A DNA stretch of 64,000 bases from Hymenopellis radicata. Lineage: Eukaryota; Basidiomycota; Agaricomycetes; Agaricales; Physalacriaceae. The first letter of the stretch is position 1. Every line of letters begins with the position of its first letter. A program made the translations under genes and the position numbers. The stretch lies in assembly GCA_015501595.1 (NCBI GenBank), contig JADNRX010000031.1, positions 186,001-250,000 on the forward strand. The letters are read 5' to 3'. Positions 23,446-36,060 of the stretch are shown here, one piece after another. The notes beneath the pieces were generated by a model that was not told the origin of the DNA, searched no databases, and saw only the letters and a program-made list of their open reading frames with translations.

Positions 23446-25431
23446 CTACGCGCCCTTGATCTCCTTATCCTTCTCGTCTAAGCTTGCCTTTGCAAGCTTA
23501 TCCACAAGTCCATCGACAGAGGTGTCACCTGTCTTCTTCAACGTGTCGCGGACCTCACTGTGGGAAGAATCTTCATGGTGGTGCATGATCGAGGCGTTTT
23601 CCATAACCTCCTTGTCACTCTCCTCCTTGTACATCCTGACATTGTCCGACAGTTCCTGGGCCTTGGCGTCAAGATGACTTCCCGCAAGTGCTGACATGCG
23701 GTTGAGTGCGGTGATGCTAAACGCAGCCTTGCGCCAGAGCTGCTTAGCACTAAGCGCCCTCTTGACGAATGGCAACAAATCTGTCGGGCCACCGCTCGGG
23801 CTCGTAGGATCGGGAACGAAGTGAGGGGTCGTGTCAGCCAGCCACTGGAAAACACATGAGACACCCTGAAAATATGGTCGTACGGATGGCACATACCTTG
23901 TGATTCAGAGCCTGTGCAGCAGTAGGTCGGCTAGCGGGATCAATTGTCAGGCACTCCCGCACGAAATCTCGAGCGGTGTCGCTGACGTGTGCCCAATACT
24001 CCTCGGGCTCAAATTTAAAATCCCCAGCAATAATGGCTTCCATCTCTTGCTGCTGAGAGTCGCGATCGAAGGGCGTATAACCAGCAAGCAGGAAGTAGGT
24101 GATAACACCCATTGCCCACACATCAACGGGCTTTCCATGTCCAGCTGGGAAGGTCAAACTATTAGTTGCGCAGCCGGAGGAGAAACGTGTCCGACGCACT
24201 CTTTTTGAAGATTTCCGGTGCCATATACCCCGGTGTTCCACAGATCTCCGTCAACATGTTCAACTTCTCTTCCTCCATGACCCTGCTCAGACCAAAGTCT
24301 GCTATCATGATGTCTGCATCCTCGGCTTTGGTACGGAACAGCAAGTTTTCGGGTTTCAGATCTGAGAATAACTGTTAACGATAAAATCACCACGGTAACA
24401 ACGGAGGTGTACCTCTGTGAACGATCCCGGAGGCGTGGATGTACTTGACTGCTTCGAAGATGGTGCGAATGAGAGCGGCAGCATCACTGTAAGACGTGAG
24501 CGAGGTATAACGGGTACGCGGAAAGGTGTTCACCCCTCGTAGTAGTTTCCCTTTGCACATATGCGATCAAACAATTCACCTCCGGTACACAGATCGAAAC
24601 AGAGATAGAGGTTGTGGGACGTCTTGAGGGGTGTGTTCAGCGCATGTAAAGCCTTATCCGAAGCGGTCTTACTTCAAAGTAGTCGCGCAAAGTGACAATG
24701 TTTGTATGTCCGCTAGATATCCGCTTGAGGACAGCGATCTCATTCCTGACCTGCAATCGATGAGTATCAGACAGAACGGCAACGACGAAACGTACCATAT
24801 GCTCCCTTCCCTCCATGAGCTTCTTGTTGATTACCTTGCAGGCAAAGTACTCCCCCGTCTTGATGTGAATGGCCTCCTTGACAATAGCATACGTTCCGCT
24901 GCCGAGCGTCTTGCCCGTGCGATACTGCCAGCGCGTGGGCAAAGAGCGGCAGAAAGAAAGGCGGGAAACATACCTGACATGGTACCGTTGTCGAAGGCGG
25001 CATCGTAGGCAGAGGTGGTTGAACAGAAGTCTTGGATGTAACGGACACGCCGGAAGGCAGATACTATGGCAAAGCAAGACCAGAATGTGAGCGCTCTGTG
25101 CAGTAATAAACGGCCGCTATCCAAGTTTTTTTTCCCGATGTGGTCAAGGAGAAAGGAGAGCCCTATCAGTTACGACCAGATGCAAGTTGGGATGAGGGGC
25201 CGAATGTGGCTGTGCCAGATACATGAATCTATTCTAGGCACTCACACTATCAGCGCTCCGCTCCTTCTCCTCGTGGTGCTTGGGCGCCAATGCAGCAGCC
25301 AAATGAGCCTTTAGACTTGAACCCGTTGAAGAATTGGTCGGTTTGTCTGACGGAGTAGCAGGTCGCGAACGGGACGATTCGCGGCTCTCTCGATGTCCGT
25401 GTTGAAAGTGGCGGCTTTGTGCTGCCCCCAT
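23446..25431 (-). CDS. Ca2+/calmodulin-dependent protein kinase with myristoylation-type N-terminus
   Basis: The kinase domain is complete: glycine loop TLGSGTYAIVKE, lysine in YFACKVINKK, IVHRDLKPEN (split by an intron near 24415), DFG in IADFGLSRV, activation-loop Thr and APE in CGTPGYMAPE, and VDVWAMGVITYFLLAGYTPF. After it, KQLWRKAAFSITALNRMSAL has the basic amphipathic look of a calmodulin-binding autoinhibitory helix, then an acidic coil to the TAG at 23446. Two 5' exons (25246-25431 and 24974-25063) join in phase and add about 90 residues beginning MGAAQSRH, with Gly at 2 and Ser at 6, matching N-myristoyltransferase substrates. A shorter start at 25003 is possible. The kinase identity is firm; membrane anchoring is inference. 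Confidence 0.88.
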
Positions 25432-26243
25432 ATCAATGACTCTTGTGGACGTGTAATGAGGCGAGAGAAGAAGGCTGTCCGGGTCGCAGTCGATGCCAAT
25501 GATGCTTATAAGTGATAACCGTGCATCATCCACACTGCCTCATTGCCGTACGGATGGCCAGCGCGTGTAACTGATCTCAGCTCATCTACTGAACGACGTC
25601 GTAAGTACTTGGCCGTGCTTACTCCGACGGGTGGTGAATCGATTGAACTATTATTACTTGATGCGCCAGGGTTCATGACATGTTCTGACTGTTGGTGAGT
25701 CATGCGCAGTTGTGGCAGAGAGTGGCGTCCTTTCAAAAAGGTGGTTCTTGACATATAGCTTGTCTCGCTTGAGATACACATGCACTTACTTGGCATTACA
25801 GGTCTTCAACGATTTTTCAACGCACATTGGTTCAGCGACTTGAACACTCTCTGATACACCTGGCTCAGGCTCGCTTCCCTTTCTGCTCCTGAAGAAGTAT
25901 AAAACACTCCGTAGGGTCACTGGCCCTTCTGATTCCAGACTTGGAACTATTTTCGACGCGTCTACGCGCAGGAGCAGGCATTCGAAGTCGTTCAACGACC
26001 TTACTTTTATGCATTCATTTCGCTCATCATCAACTCAGCCACGGCGGCGACCCCGGTAGTCTCCCGTAAGATCATACATTACACAAAGTTAAAGTACAGA
26101 ATGCTATGAATCGTTACAACGTTCGCCCAAATGTTACAATGTTATTCTGTTGTTGCTATTCACGAGAGCCGAGTCACATATGAATCGTCCAATTGCAATT
26201 GAAAATGTCTATCTTGTCGAATCGTATGAAAGTTGAAACACGC
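25432..26243. other. spacer with a possible short minus-strand gene
   Basis: Two minus-strand frames (25786-25995 and 25506-25796) could be linked by a GTAAGT donor near 25790, but their products (CLLLRVDASKIVPSLESEGP and others) match nothing I know and the phase is doubtful. It may be leader of the kinase gene or non-coding. No other content seen. Confidence 0.25.
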
Positions 26244-29200
26244 CTAAGCCTCGGATTGTACAGCAGCTGAGACGGAACCATTAGAGACTGTAACGTTGAC
26301 ATGTCAGATGCACTCACGTTCACGTTTGCTTGCGCCTTTGGAAGGCATGATACGGCTCTTAATCCCCTCCGTCATCCACTTCCCAGTACGGTAAGGCCGG
26401 AAACCGTTAATCCCTCTCTGACGGTTAGCAAGCTGACGCTTGTGAGCTTTTTCCAGAGCTTTCTTCTCTTGCGGATCGATAACACCATCATCGTATGCAT
26501 GAGCATTCTTCTCGGCAATCAGAGCCTCTCCTTCAACATAATCACTGCGTCGTAAATTAGAAGACGGATTCTCGATTGAAGTTAGGAGAAACATACTAAG
26601 TTTCGAAGGCGTGGCGACGAGCTTGAGTCTTCACATGAGACTCGTGATCCTGCACCACGTTCAGCAACGCCCAACTCATCTTGAATTGAGATACTCACTT
26701 CATCTAATCCACGGTCGAGGCGAACACGTGTGCGGATATGATCGACAATTTGGAACTCGTGCGACTTCGAAGTGTATGGGTGAAGCTTGACTCGAGGAGA
26801 CAAATCGCCTTCTAGCTCGTAGACAACGTTTTGACGAAGCTGCCTCAAGTCTTTGCCAACAACGACTGGAATTTCGATATCCTGTTCTTCGTTATCCACA
26901 AGATCCTTCAACCAGAGGGCAGCCATGGCTTCAGGATTTTTCTTGCCCATGAACCCGGATCCTCCGCCGATCTCGAAAGTCAAAGACGTCGCGTAACGGC
27001 TGTACACAGGAAGACGCAACTGATCTTGGGAGAAATCCCAGACAACGTCGGCATTTGCGTCATTTGCAGTCGGGGTAGCAGGAAGCGTTTCGGTGCTGTC
27101 AGTCGTGGAAATAACGAGCTTTGTGGTAAGTTTTCGAGCTTCCACCTCAGCAGGAGTATCTTCTGGCGTTGGTGCCAGCGTCAACTGGATGGGAGCAAGG
27201 ATCTCGACCGTGCCCGTATCCCAACCCAAAGCGGCACGCGATAGATTGCAATTGACACCACGGAAAAGAAGGGAAACATTCATGCGACTAAACGAAAACT
27301 TAAGGTGTATATGACCAGGGAGCGGTAGAAACGCACCCGAAACCAATGCCTTCTGTGATAGAAAACAATCTGGTAACCTCAGAGCCCTCTGAGAACAAAT
27401 CCTTCAACTTCAAGTTGACGACACCTAAAATGGGGTCCTTCTCCCGCAGTCGCGAGTCACGTACAACCAAACGGACGATAGTTGATTCCCAGTCACGGAT
27501 GAATTTTTCGGTTCCGGCCTAGAGAAGCGTTAGAGCTTATTGTCTAATGTGTATCACACAACTTACCTCGAAGAAAGGCATGCTCGTATACTGTTTGACA
27601 CGTCTACAAAACTCAATAACAGCCTCGTGTGCATCTCGGACAATACTCACGTTTTGTAAATCAAATCGTCGTTGATGATGATCTCGCAATAAGTACTGGG
27701 AAGATTACTGCTTTGTTCAGACGGCTCGTCCGTATCTTGACCAGCCTGTCCTTCCCGTTCCTTACCAGAAGTTCCAGTAAGGTTCTGGCGTTCCAGGTTG
27801 TTGATTTGATGAATCACGACACTCAGGATGCCGGAAGGGAATGCAGGGTCTGGCGGGGTCCTTTGCACGTCGGGGGGTGGAGGCGGCAGACCGCGTGCTC
27901 CGGGGTTAGGTGCTTGATCGCCCGGTCGCATCTCCATCTCTGTAGTACAATAGTGAGACAACCAAACTCATTAAACAGCATCAAGAGAGTGTACCGGGAG
28001 CCGTCTTGGGTGGGGGAGGTGGAGAAGTCTCGGGAGCACGTTCAAGCTCCTTCTTCAGTGGTACCTTGTCGAAATAACCAACCGACCACCTAGACATAAA
28101 TGAGATCCCTGTAGACGCAGTGTTGCAAATAACACTCACTCCAGCACACCGTCCACGTGGTCGGCATCTTCGAAGCCAACAAGTTTATCCCTTCGACGCG
28201 TCATCTTGTTCAAAGACTTCATCAGCTGTTTAACAGGGACCTGGATACGTCCAATCAGATCACTACAAATTAGGTCAGTCAAGTGGACGTGCAACCTGAC
28301 AATGCTTACTCTGCAGAATACTTGTCTGAATCCCATAGCATAAGGGAAAGATCCTCCTCCGCCTTGATTTCATCTTGGGTCAACAACAGCGCAGTAGTCT
28401 CTTCATAGACGGGATTCAGGTCGCCCAGAATGATGCGCGTGGAATAAAGTGGCTTTCCAAACTATAAAAGTGACGTCAAGAATGAATTCAGGAACTCAAG
28501 ATACCTACCTACCTTGGCGTACGCAGCGACAATATACGGATCGGAACGACCGTTGCTGTCTTGAGCCGATAATCCTTCAGCGTGATGAATGACGATGAGG
28601 AAAACCCCAATAGCAAGAGTATCTAACGGATTGCTAAGAAAAAGGACGGCATGAAATTTCGGACGTACCTCCAATGGCCGCGCCGCTCAGAATTTCCTGA
28701 ATGTTGAGCGTCATGCTCTTGGGTGCTACAAATTCCGCAGTTCCAGCCGCAATAGCCATTTTAACGAAGCGCGAAATCAATGGCAAGTCGAAAACGTTGG
28801 GCAGAGCTTTAGCCATAGGAATAGCGGACACTTCGACAGCCGGAACTCCCATGAATGTGAAGGTAACATTCCTTACAAATGGTGCTTCGGGAATGAATTG
28901 GATGCGAAGGCGAATGGTTCCAACAATGCCCTCTACTTGAATCCAGATACTAAACACGCTCGTCAGAATGGGTCGAGAACGTAAATAGGAGGAACACGAA
29001 CGGAACTGGAATGTGCAGCCAATCATATACACCGAGGAAGAACTCGAGCAATAGATGGATATTTTTCGAGCGCAGTTTGTCACCTTGACCAGGCAAAGCT
29101 TGATATGCAAAAGCCACTTCGAAATTCACGTAGTCGCCAGACTGATCCGCATCAAGGCCTTTTGCTCTGTCTGCTTCCGCTTTGGCCAAGATATCGTTGG

Positions 29201-30288
29201 TGCCCTGGTCAATCCATTCCTCGCGGGGATACTCCTTGTCTGTGGGTCTGTCGGGCAATGCACGCATAGAAACGATGCGGAACGGGTTGTCGCCCTGCCC
29301 TAGATCGCTAATCCTAACGGCATCCACAAAGCCGGGAAGAGACTGCTGCATAATGTCTTCGACCATGTCCGCAATAGAAGTAAACATCTCCGGGTTCACG
29401 AGGCCCCAGATCGTCCTCACAAACGAGTTAAGCCACTCTGCAGACTCGGGCGTGGGGGGCGCAAATTTCTCGCCGCGTTCGCGATGCATATCAGCGCGGA
29501 CGCGTTCCATTTCCTTCTCGAGCTTGCGCTGAACGAGACTGACCGCGGTCACACTTGCGAAGCCGAGACCACCAATGAGAGTTCCCCGGAAAAGTAAAGA
29601 GACAAACGGCCATGAGAAGGGGATGTACCAGCGGCCTTTAGGAAATCCAAAGAAGAAAAAGAGAATCAGGTGAGAGATGGCCAAACCGAGTTGAAGATAG
29701 TCAAAAGTCTGGAGGAGCGGTGCGAGGGACGGTGCAGGAGCGGGTAAGAATGGTTGGAGCGACACGTTCCCCGGTCGAGCAGCGTTGGGAGCCGTGTACT
29801 TGGGCGATACTGCTCCTTGACCTGCAGGCTGCTCGGCTGGTCCGGTTCCCTCGAAGTCTGAAGTCGCGTGAGAGCATAAGTCAGAGATTCAAGCCAATGT
29901 GAACGCATACATGCCTTTGAATGAAGCGTCTTTGATGACAACGTCCATGTCCGTGGTGGGATCCTTGACAGTACGCTCTCCTTGGCGATTTTTCGCCTTC
30001 TCGATGGGCTTTTCCTTCGGCCCTGCCATCCTATTCATGACTTCTGTCTTCTCATTGCTGGGCTGAGACGAAGCCGACGTATTCGTGTCTTGCGACTGCC
30101 TCGGGCTGTCCGTCGATTTCCTGGGTGTCTTGGCGTCGTCGGGACTCAGTGGCGGCGTAGTGAGCAGCTTTTCGCGTTCCCTTTCATAAGTTTGGATGGT
30201 GGGCACAGGGTGCCGTTCGCTGGAGGCAACGTTCAGTACGCAGACGCCTACAGAATGCAACAACAGACCTGTAATGTGGGCCCTCCAT
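26244..30288 (-). CDS. tricalbin-like SMP/C2 membrane tether protein
   Basis: A many-exon gene starting with a 20-nt coding exon (30269-30288, MEGPHY) that splices in phase to SERHPVPTIQTYERE. Next come a charged segment, a hydrophobic hairpin (LGLAISHLILFFFFGFPKGR, then RGTLIGGLGFASVTAVSL), an SMP/TULIP lipid-transfer domain (EWLNSFVRTIWGLVNPEMF ... IWIQVEGIVGTIRLRIQFIP), and C2 domains (GVFLIVIHHAEGLSAQDSNG with SDPYIVAAY; GILSVVIHQINNLERQNL with YCEIIINDDL; more near 27300-27400). The C-terminus is basic. Tricalbins/extended synaptotagmins tether cortical ER to the plasma membrane and move lipids in a Ca2+-dependent way. The final junction near 26300 implies an intron of only 30-35 nt, so the last dozen residues are uncertain. 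No frame breaks seen elsewhere. Confidence 0.88.
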
Positions 30289-30526
30289 CGTGGTGAGATT
30301 GAAGGCTGCTACGCATCATGGCTCCATAGTATGTATTTGGCTAAGTCTTAGAAGTCTGACGTCGCTTGACGTATGGCGCCGATTCACCGCTATCAGTGCG
30401 TCATCTAGCTGTCAGAACGCGTGAAGAATAAACGTGTTGAGACCGAAAGGGAACAGTTGATCGAAGGAGGAAAAGAGACACAGCGGACATTGCCGGACAC
30501 CAAGTGGCTTCTTACTTTCTATTCAG

Positions 30527-31617
30527 GTTAAAATAGAGCTGTGGGATGCCCACGCATGCGAGCGCCAGCGAGGCGGCTACGCCGCAATGAAATCAGTGAG
30601 GGATCAAGAATGTCAGTCTAAGATTCAATACGATTGATTTATGTAACGACGCGAGAGTCGACTAGTCTCTCCTGTAGCGGTGTGCCACCCAAGTTCTCAC
30701 CTAGAATAATCAAGATTGCCAGAGGTCTGGCGCGTCGAATTTTGGCAAACAAGTTCTTGGGGAACGGTTGCGGCACGAGGCCTCCGTCCACGAACACGGT
30801 TGAAACGCGACAGTGTGAATGATATACGCATCATAAACGGCTGCACAAATTTCCAGGGAGAACGAAACAGAATTGAAGGGCTGCTCGCCATTTACCAAAA
30901 AAGTGAGTCCCGACTGCGCGACGTGAATTTGTTCATATTTGGTCACCTAGGTCGGTCGGGCTCACGAATTCCATGGATGCTCGCTGGCGCTCGCAATTAC
31001 AGCGTGGTACTCTCATCTACATTCAAAATCAACGTTGAAAAGAACCTAATAATCTCCAAGAAAGAATCCGCTGAAATCGCTAAGTTCAGGTCAGTATAAT
31101 GCTAGTTGTATATGCAAGAAACTCACATTCGTTCACTGTATGCGCACCGGAAAGAGGATTGGTACCATTGCCAGACCCATGATGGTTGTACCGGAAGATA
31201 TGCCGGGTCAACGTCCAGTAAAATCGCGTGTCCGTATTCCCCGTAGGCATTCCGGGAGCAACGTATATATTATCTCGGGTAACAGGTGCTGGATCTAGGA
31301 AACGAGGCGCAGTAAGCGTGAGCCTTCCTTTCGCTGGCACGTTTGTCTCCGTAAGGTCTTCGCCGAATGCATTGTACGTCAGGTTGTACTTTTGCGCCAA
31401 AGGCAGCAAAAGGTCTGTGTCATGTTGTTTCGTAACACGAGCATTACTGGAAACCATGTGAGAACTCAAGGCAAAGCAACACAGCGCAACAAACCTTGTC
31501 GTCGAAATGCGATGATTTACGACTGCAAAAGCCTGTTCTGGAAGTGCGTTTGACTTGACGCCTCCGTGTATTACATCAATCGCTGTTGAGGTGCCAGAAA
31601 GGCTTCTGTAAACAGGA
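30527..31617 (-). repeat. inverted segmental duplicate of 50603-51789
   Basis: Read on the minus strand this block is near-identical to 50603-51789, with scattered single-base differences, one internal deletion of about 85 bases and a small gap of about 9 bases. It covers the 3' half of the M20 carboxypeptidase gene, introns included, plus about 480 bases past the stop. Similarity begins at CCTGTTTACAGAAGCC and ends at TATTTTAAC. I saw no terminal repeats or target duplications at the joins. Confidence 0.85.
31086..31617 (-). pseudogene. truncated M20 carboxypeptidase fragment
   Basis: This fragment holds only the C-terminal part of the gene at 49191-51307 (from YRSLSGTSTAIDVIHGG to the segment HTVNE). 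It lacks the membrane anchor, the metal-binding HMD motif and the DEE motif, so it cannot be catalytic. About 85 bases present in the intact copy (PTVGDEATGYKLLSGT ... RSLAG) are deleted after PAPVT, although the frame stays open across the deletion. No start codon or promoter of its own is evident. Confidence 0.85.
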
Positions 31618-31993
31618 GTGGAAAGACACCAGCCTTGCATATATCAGAACAAGTCAAGGCCATGATAAATCGTTAGCGTAGGGAGGTAAGTATGGCCAAG
31701 AAGCAGATTAATACTGTGGCTTCTCGGTTGGGTGTTGGAACCCACACAAGATCCACACTTTTTAAAGCCCTACCTCTGTCCGGTGTGGTCCTGGGCGCGT
31801 AAGTGGGGGTTTAGACGTCGACGGAGTTCCGCGCAGAATGTCCTGGTAAGCGAATATTTCTTTGTCGCGTACGCAAGACGGAAAGAGGCAGTTCGGGCAA
31901 TCGGAGCACAAAGTCGCCGCTTCCGGCAACACGACTCACGTTTTTTGTGACGAGACGCGATGTAACGCGACTTGCATTCGATCCACCATCAGG

Positions 31994-32980
31994 ATGGCCG
32001 TCGAAACTCGTGTGAACGGACACGTAGCGCCCGAACATGACGAATATCAATATCTGCGCCTCATCCGGCGCGTCATGGACGCTGGCGATGTCCGCCCCGA
32101 CCGCACTGGCACGGGTACCATCTCCATCTTTGCCCCACCGAATCTGCGGTTTTCGCTCGCTGACTCGACCCTGCCGCTGCTCACCACTAAGCGCACGTTT
32201 TTGCGGGGTATTGTGGAGGAGCTGCTGTGGTTTATACATGGATCGACGGATTCGACGATCTTGTCGAAGAAGGGTGTTAAGATATGGGATGGGAATGGGT
32301 CCAAGGCGTTTTTGGAGGGGAGAGGGCTGGGGCATCGACGTGAAGGTGATTTGGGTCCTGTTTATGGGTTCCAATGGAGACATTTTGGGGCGGAGTATGA
32401 GGATTGCGAGAAGGACTATACGGCCAGGGGGTGGATCAGTTGAAGGAGTGCATCGAGAAGATTAAAAAGAATCCGACCGATAGGCGGATTATTCTCAGTG
32501 CTTGGAACCCAAAAGGTATCTTGCTTTTTACGCGTCTTTGGCGACTGATTGGAGCATTTTTTAGATATTCCACTGATGGCTCTCCCTCCTTGTCACATGA
32601 TGTGCCAGTTCTACGTCCATCTGGCTCCGGAAAACGCGCCAGAGCAGAAGCCGAAGCTGTCGTGCCTAATGTATCAGCGCTCTGCTGATCTTGGGCTCGG
32701 CATCCCATTCAACATCGCGTCCTACGCATTGTTGACACATATGATTGCTCGCGTCACGGGTACAGACGCCCACGAGCTTATTATCCAGCTTGGCGATGCA
32801 CATGTCTACCGTGACCATGTCGATGCTCTGGAGCAGCAATTAAAGAGGGAGCCTAAGCCGTTCCCGAAGCTGCGCTGGGCGAGGGAGGATATCTCGGACA
32901 TTGAAGATTTTGTGTTTAGTGATATTGTGGTGGAAGGATACGAGCCTCATCCCGCGATTGCGATGAAGATGAGCGTGTAG
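31994..32980 (+). CDS. CDC21: thymidylate synthase, one-base frameshift
   Basis: Converts dUMP to dTMP using methylene-tetrahydrofolate. Family motifs run throughout: [74 protein letters not shown], the active-site Cys in [34 protein letters not shown] and [10 protein letters not shown], ending MKMSV. One intron follows WNPK. At 32421-32425 the text TATACGGCCAGG puts the protein out of frame between EKDYT and [18 protein letters not shown] would restore it. Since this enzyme is essential and everything else is intact, a missing G in the assembly is more likely than a dead gene. Confidence 0.93.
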
Positions 32981-33158
32981 AATAAATGTACATATTAAAA
33001 ATTAAATGTTTTCCGGAGAGCAGAGTCCGCTCACGTAAGCATCGTGCGATTCCGACTTGAACGTGGTGGCAACGTTTTCTCCGGATAATATGACCAGCGT
33101 GGTGAGTGCCCCGGTTCTCTTTGCTTTTCGCCACGATTCTCATATTCGCAGGTCCGAG

Positions 33159-35747
33159 GATGACTGTTTTGTTGTTCCTCCTGGCCGCCTTTTGGCAGGC
33201 CGTCCTTACCGCCGCGGGACCAGTGCAAAGTGCTTCGTACGTGTAATCAATGAGTCCGACGTTCTGCGTTCTAAACGGCGCGAACAGTGATAGACAGAAC
33301 CGGGAACTCGCCGTTGTCGCGCTCGGGTAGGTCGATATCCTCCATCTTATCACCGCAGGGCTCATTCGGACATACAGGTCTCTCGCTGTGCGAGCAGCGA
33401 TTCCCGACTCTGCAGAGACGCTCTCGGAGCCAGTGACGACCAGTTTTGCGGTGCCCATGTTCGCCTCGTTTCTCCCCATCATTTCGTACAGCACTCTGGT
33501 ATTCGTCGTTGCCTTTGTTGCAGCACAGTTCCGGAAATGGTTCAAGCTACGAAACCGGGGACCACACCATCTTGAAGACGATGATGAATCGAATGTCGAA
33601 CTTCTTCCAACGAGCATCGCAAACGTCTTGCCCGAGTTCCGGGACTTTGCCGTTCCCCTACCCAACGTGCCCTCGCCCCCACAAAGGATCGGACGCCCCA
33701 TCGAGTCACGTGTGGAGCGCCTCAAGTCTGGTCGCGTTCATGGTCGCAGCGTCAGTCTTAGTCACCCTTCGGCGGTGTCGCAGGCGACTCTTCTCCCGGA
33801 TCTCTTCCCTTCTTCTCCTCATCACTTCCATTCCACTCCCAACACGCCTTCCCCGCTGATTGATCTTTCCATTCCCGATGGCATTCATACCCGCAAACCG
33901 TTCGTAAACGAATTGACTTCGGACATTAACATCTCATCTGACACGCTCTTCGGCGTGCACAGGTCCCTGTCAAACCGCAGTCAGGACATTGCGGACATCT
34001 ATCTCAAGATGAAATCTACAGCCCCAGAGCCCGTTCCTTCTTCGCCAACCGAGTCTCATTCCTCGGAGCAGGATATTACTTTGGTTCAAACGGAAACCGA
34101 TCTCATCGACTTTTCTCCGAAGCAGCGTGCTCTTCAATTGGAGGCTCGGTTCATTTCTGAAGAATCCAAACTTGTGGACTCGCCGGTTGAGGACGTTGTA
34201 GAATTGGTGGTGGAGCAGGTCAAGAAACCGGCCGAGCCGGAAATGCAGTTGCTTGATTTCTCGCAATGGGACGAGGAAGGTTGGGGTTTCGAGGTCGTCA
34301 CTCCATCCGTGGCGAATGAAGAACTTGATCACTCAGATGACGAACATCCCGTTGTCTACCCTCTCGATGCTGCCACCGCATCCCCATGGGAGACTAAGGA
34401 GCAACCCACTTTAGAAGATCCCTTCGCTTCACCTCCTGCAGAGCATGCAGTGTTGGAAGCTGTGGAAAGTGGTGCTCCGGGAGAGAATGCCATCGAGGCT
34501 TCTCCCTCTCGAGAAGGTTTGGAAAACCCGTTCGCATCACCTGTGGGAAGGCGCGTGTCTCTCGATGAAGACGCGGCACCTCCAGAGGAGCTGTTGTCGT
34601 CTTCTTCAGGAAGCAGCGATACTTTGGGGGCTGTTGAGCTAGTGACAGTGCCAGAGGCAGCAGTCGAACATGACGATTCTTCTTATGACAGCTCAACGGA
34701 CTCGTCCCCATCGCAGATCCAACCGGTAGTGGCCGACTATGAACGTTTGGAAACTCCGTCTCCTCGACCTTCGGTAAAGGATGTTCTCCTTCCTACCAAC
34801 CGGAGAATGACAGCAGTGAAGAACTGCTCGTATCTGCTGCCCATCCTTCGGGCGACGACTCGGACACCGAGAGCATTTCTGCCTCCAGTTCTCCTAGCGT
34901 TGACTTGGCAGCCACGCCCCCGCTGCCTGATGTGCTGCGCGATGTTGTCATGGACTTGGATTGCGGTGTTCATGAGACCGACGAAGCTCTTCAAGTCGAA
35001 CCTGATCCTGCTGCGATTGCGGAACATTCAGCATTGCCGTCCCCCGCTGTGGAGGAGACTCCCTTGCCTATAACTCACGAATTCAACGAAAACACTCATG
35101 ATAATAATGACTCTGATGAACCTCTCGACGACCCGATACCCGATATTTCGATATCCATACCTGATCCAGACTTCCTTCCTCTGGTATTTTCACCGAAGAA
35201 GGAGCTGTCGGCTCAGACACCTACACCTCCCGAATCACCGCTTCTTACTCCCGTGCGCAAGGTTAAGCCTGCGTGGTCTCTTCGTGCGGCGGATGCACCT
35301 GCGCTTGGTCTCAGTGCGAGCCCCGGCGGGGCTTCGTCGGAGTCTCAGAGCACGAAGGCGAAGGAGACGAAGACACTTGTGTCTCCTCCTTCTCCCTCGC
35401 AATCTCCCTTGACGTTGTCGAGAGCATTGCCCGGGTCGTTCCCTGCGGCGGAGCCAGCTCCTGCTACTGCGCCTGTAGCCTCCTCGTCGACGGCGGTTGA
35501 GAAGAAGCAGGCGCGTCCACGGGTTACGCGCTCGCCTATTGACATCGCGTTGGCCATGCGTAAGTAGCCGGCCTCGCCCAATGTCTTTCGTTTTCTGACA
35601 ATTTTTTCAGAATTGAGACCCGGCCTTGGAATCAATGCAGATCCAGCGTGGATGGTTCGGTTCTTGATGTCGATGTTTGGATGGATGATCGTAATGATTT
35701 CGGGGAGCAGCGGCTCAGAAGGGTATCATTATCCTGTGAGGCGTTGA
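33159..35747 (+). CDS. unknown membrane protein with acidic low-complexity domain
   Basis: The start at 33159 (MTVLLFLLAAFWQAVLTAAG) follows a probable 5'UTR intron and reads as a signal peptide. Two further introns join in phase to SLAVRAAIPDSAETL. A membrane segment (FLPIISYSTLVFVVAFVAAQ) is followed by a basic KWFKLRNR stop-transfer, then some 600 residues rich in Ser, Pro, Glu and Asp with DLIDFSPKQ, LLDFSQWDEEGWGFE and repeated ENPFASP/EDPFASP motifs. The final exon after a GTAAGT intron encodes PGLGINADPAWMVRFLMSM, partly hydrophobic, ending at the TGA at 35745-35747. One base appears lost between 34745 and 34800. I do not recognise the family. NPF-type motifs sometimes bind EH domains, which is only a hint. 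Confidence 0.65.
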
Positions 35748-36060
35748 GGTTCATTTTTTCTTTCCTTTCCAGTCCCGCCCTTTTTTCGTTTTCATTTCGT
35801 TTCACACGCACATTGCAATGGATCTGGACAACTGTCATCACTCATTCATACCACACATATGCATTACATAGTTTCATTCCTCGCGCATTCAGTTTGTTCA
35901 ATTTCGCACAGATACCTCCGCATTCCTCTCTGTCATGCATCTGCATAACGTAGTCCAGTTTAGTATTTAACATTTACACACCTATTATTAATGTTCGTGG
36001 TGGTTGTGGGTGCAGTCTGTAATGGGATATGGATGGAGTTCTTTTGATTTTTGATTGTGA

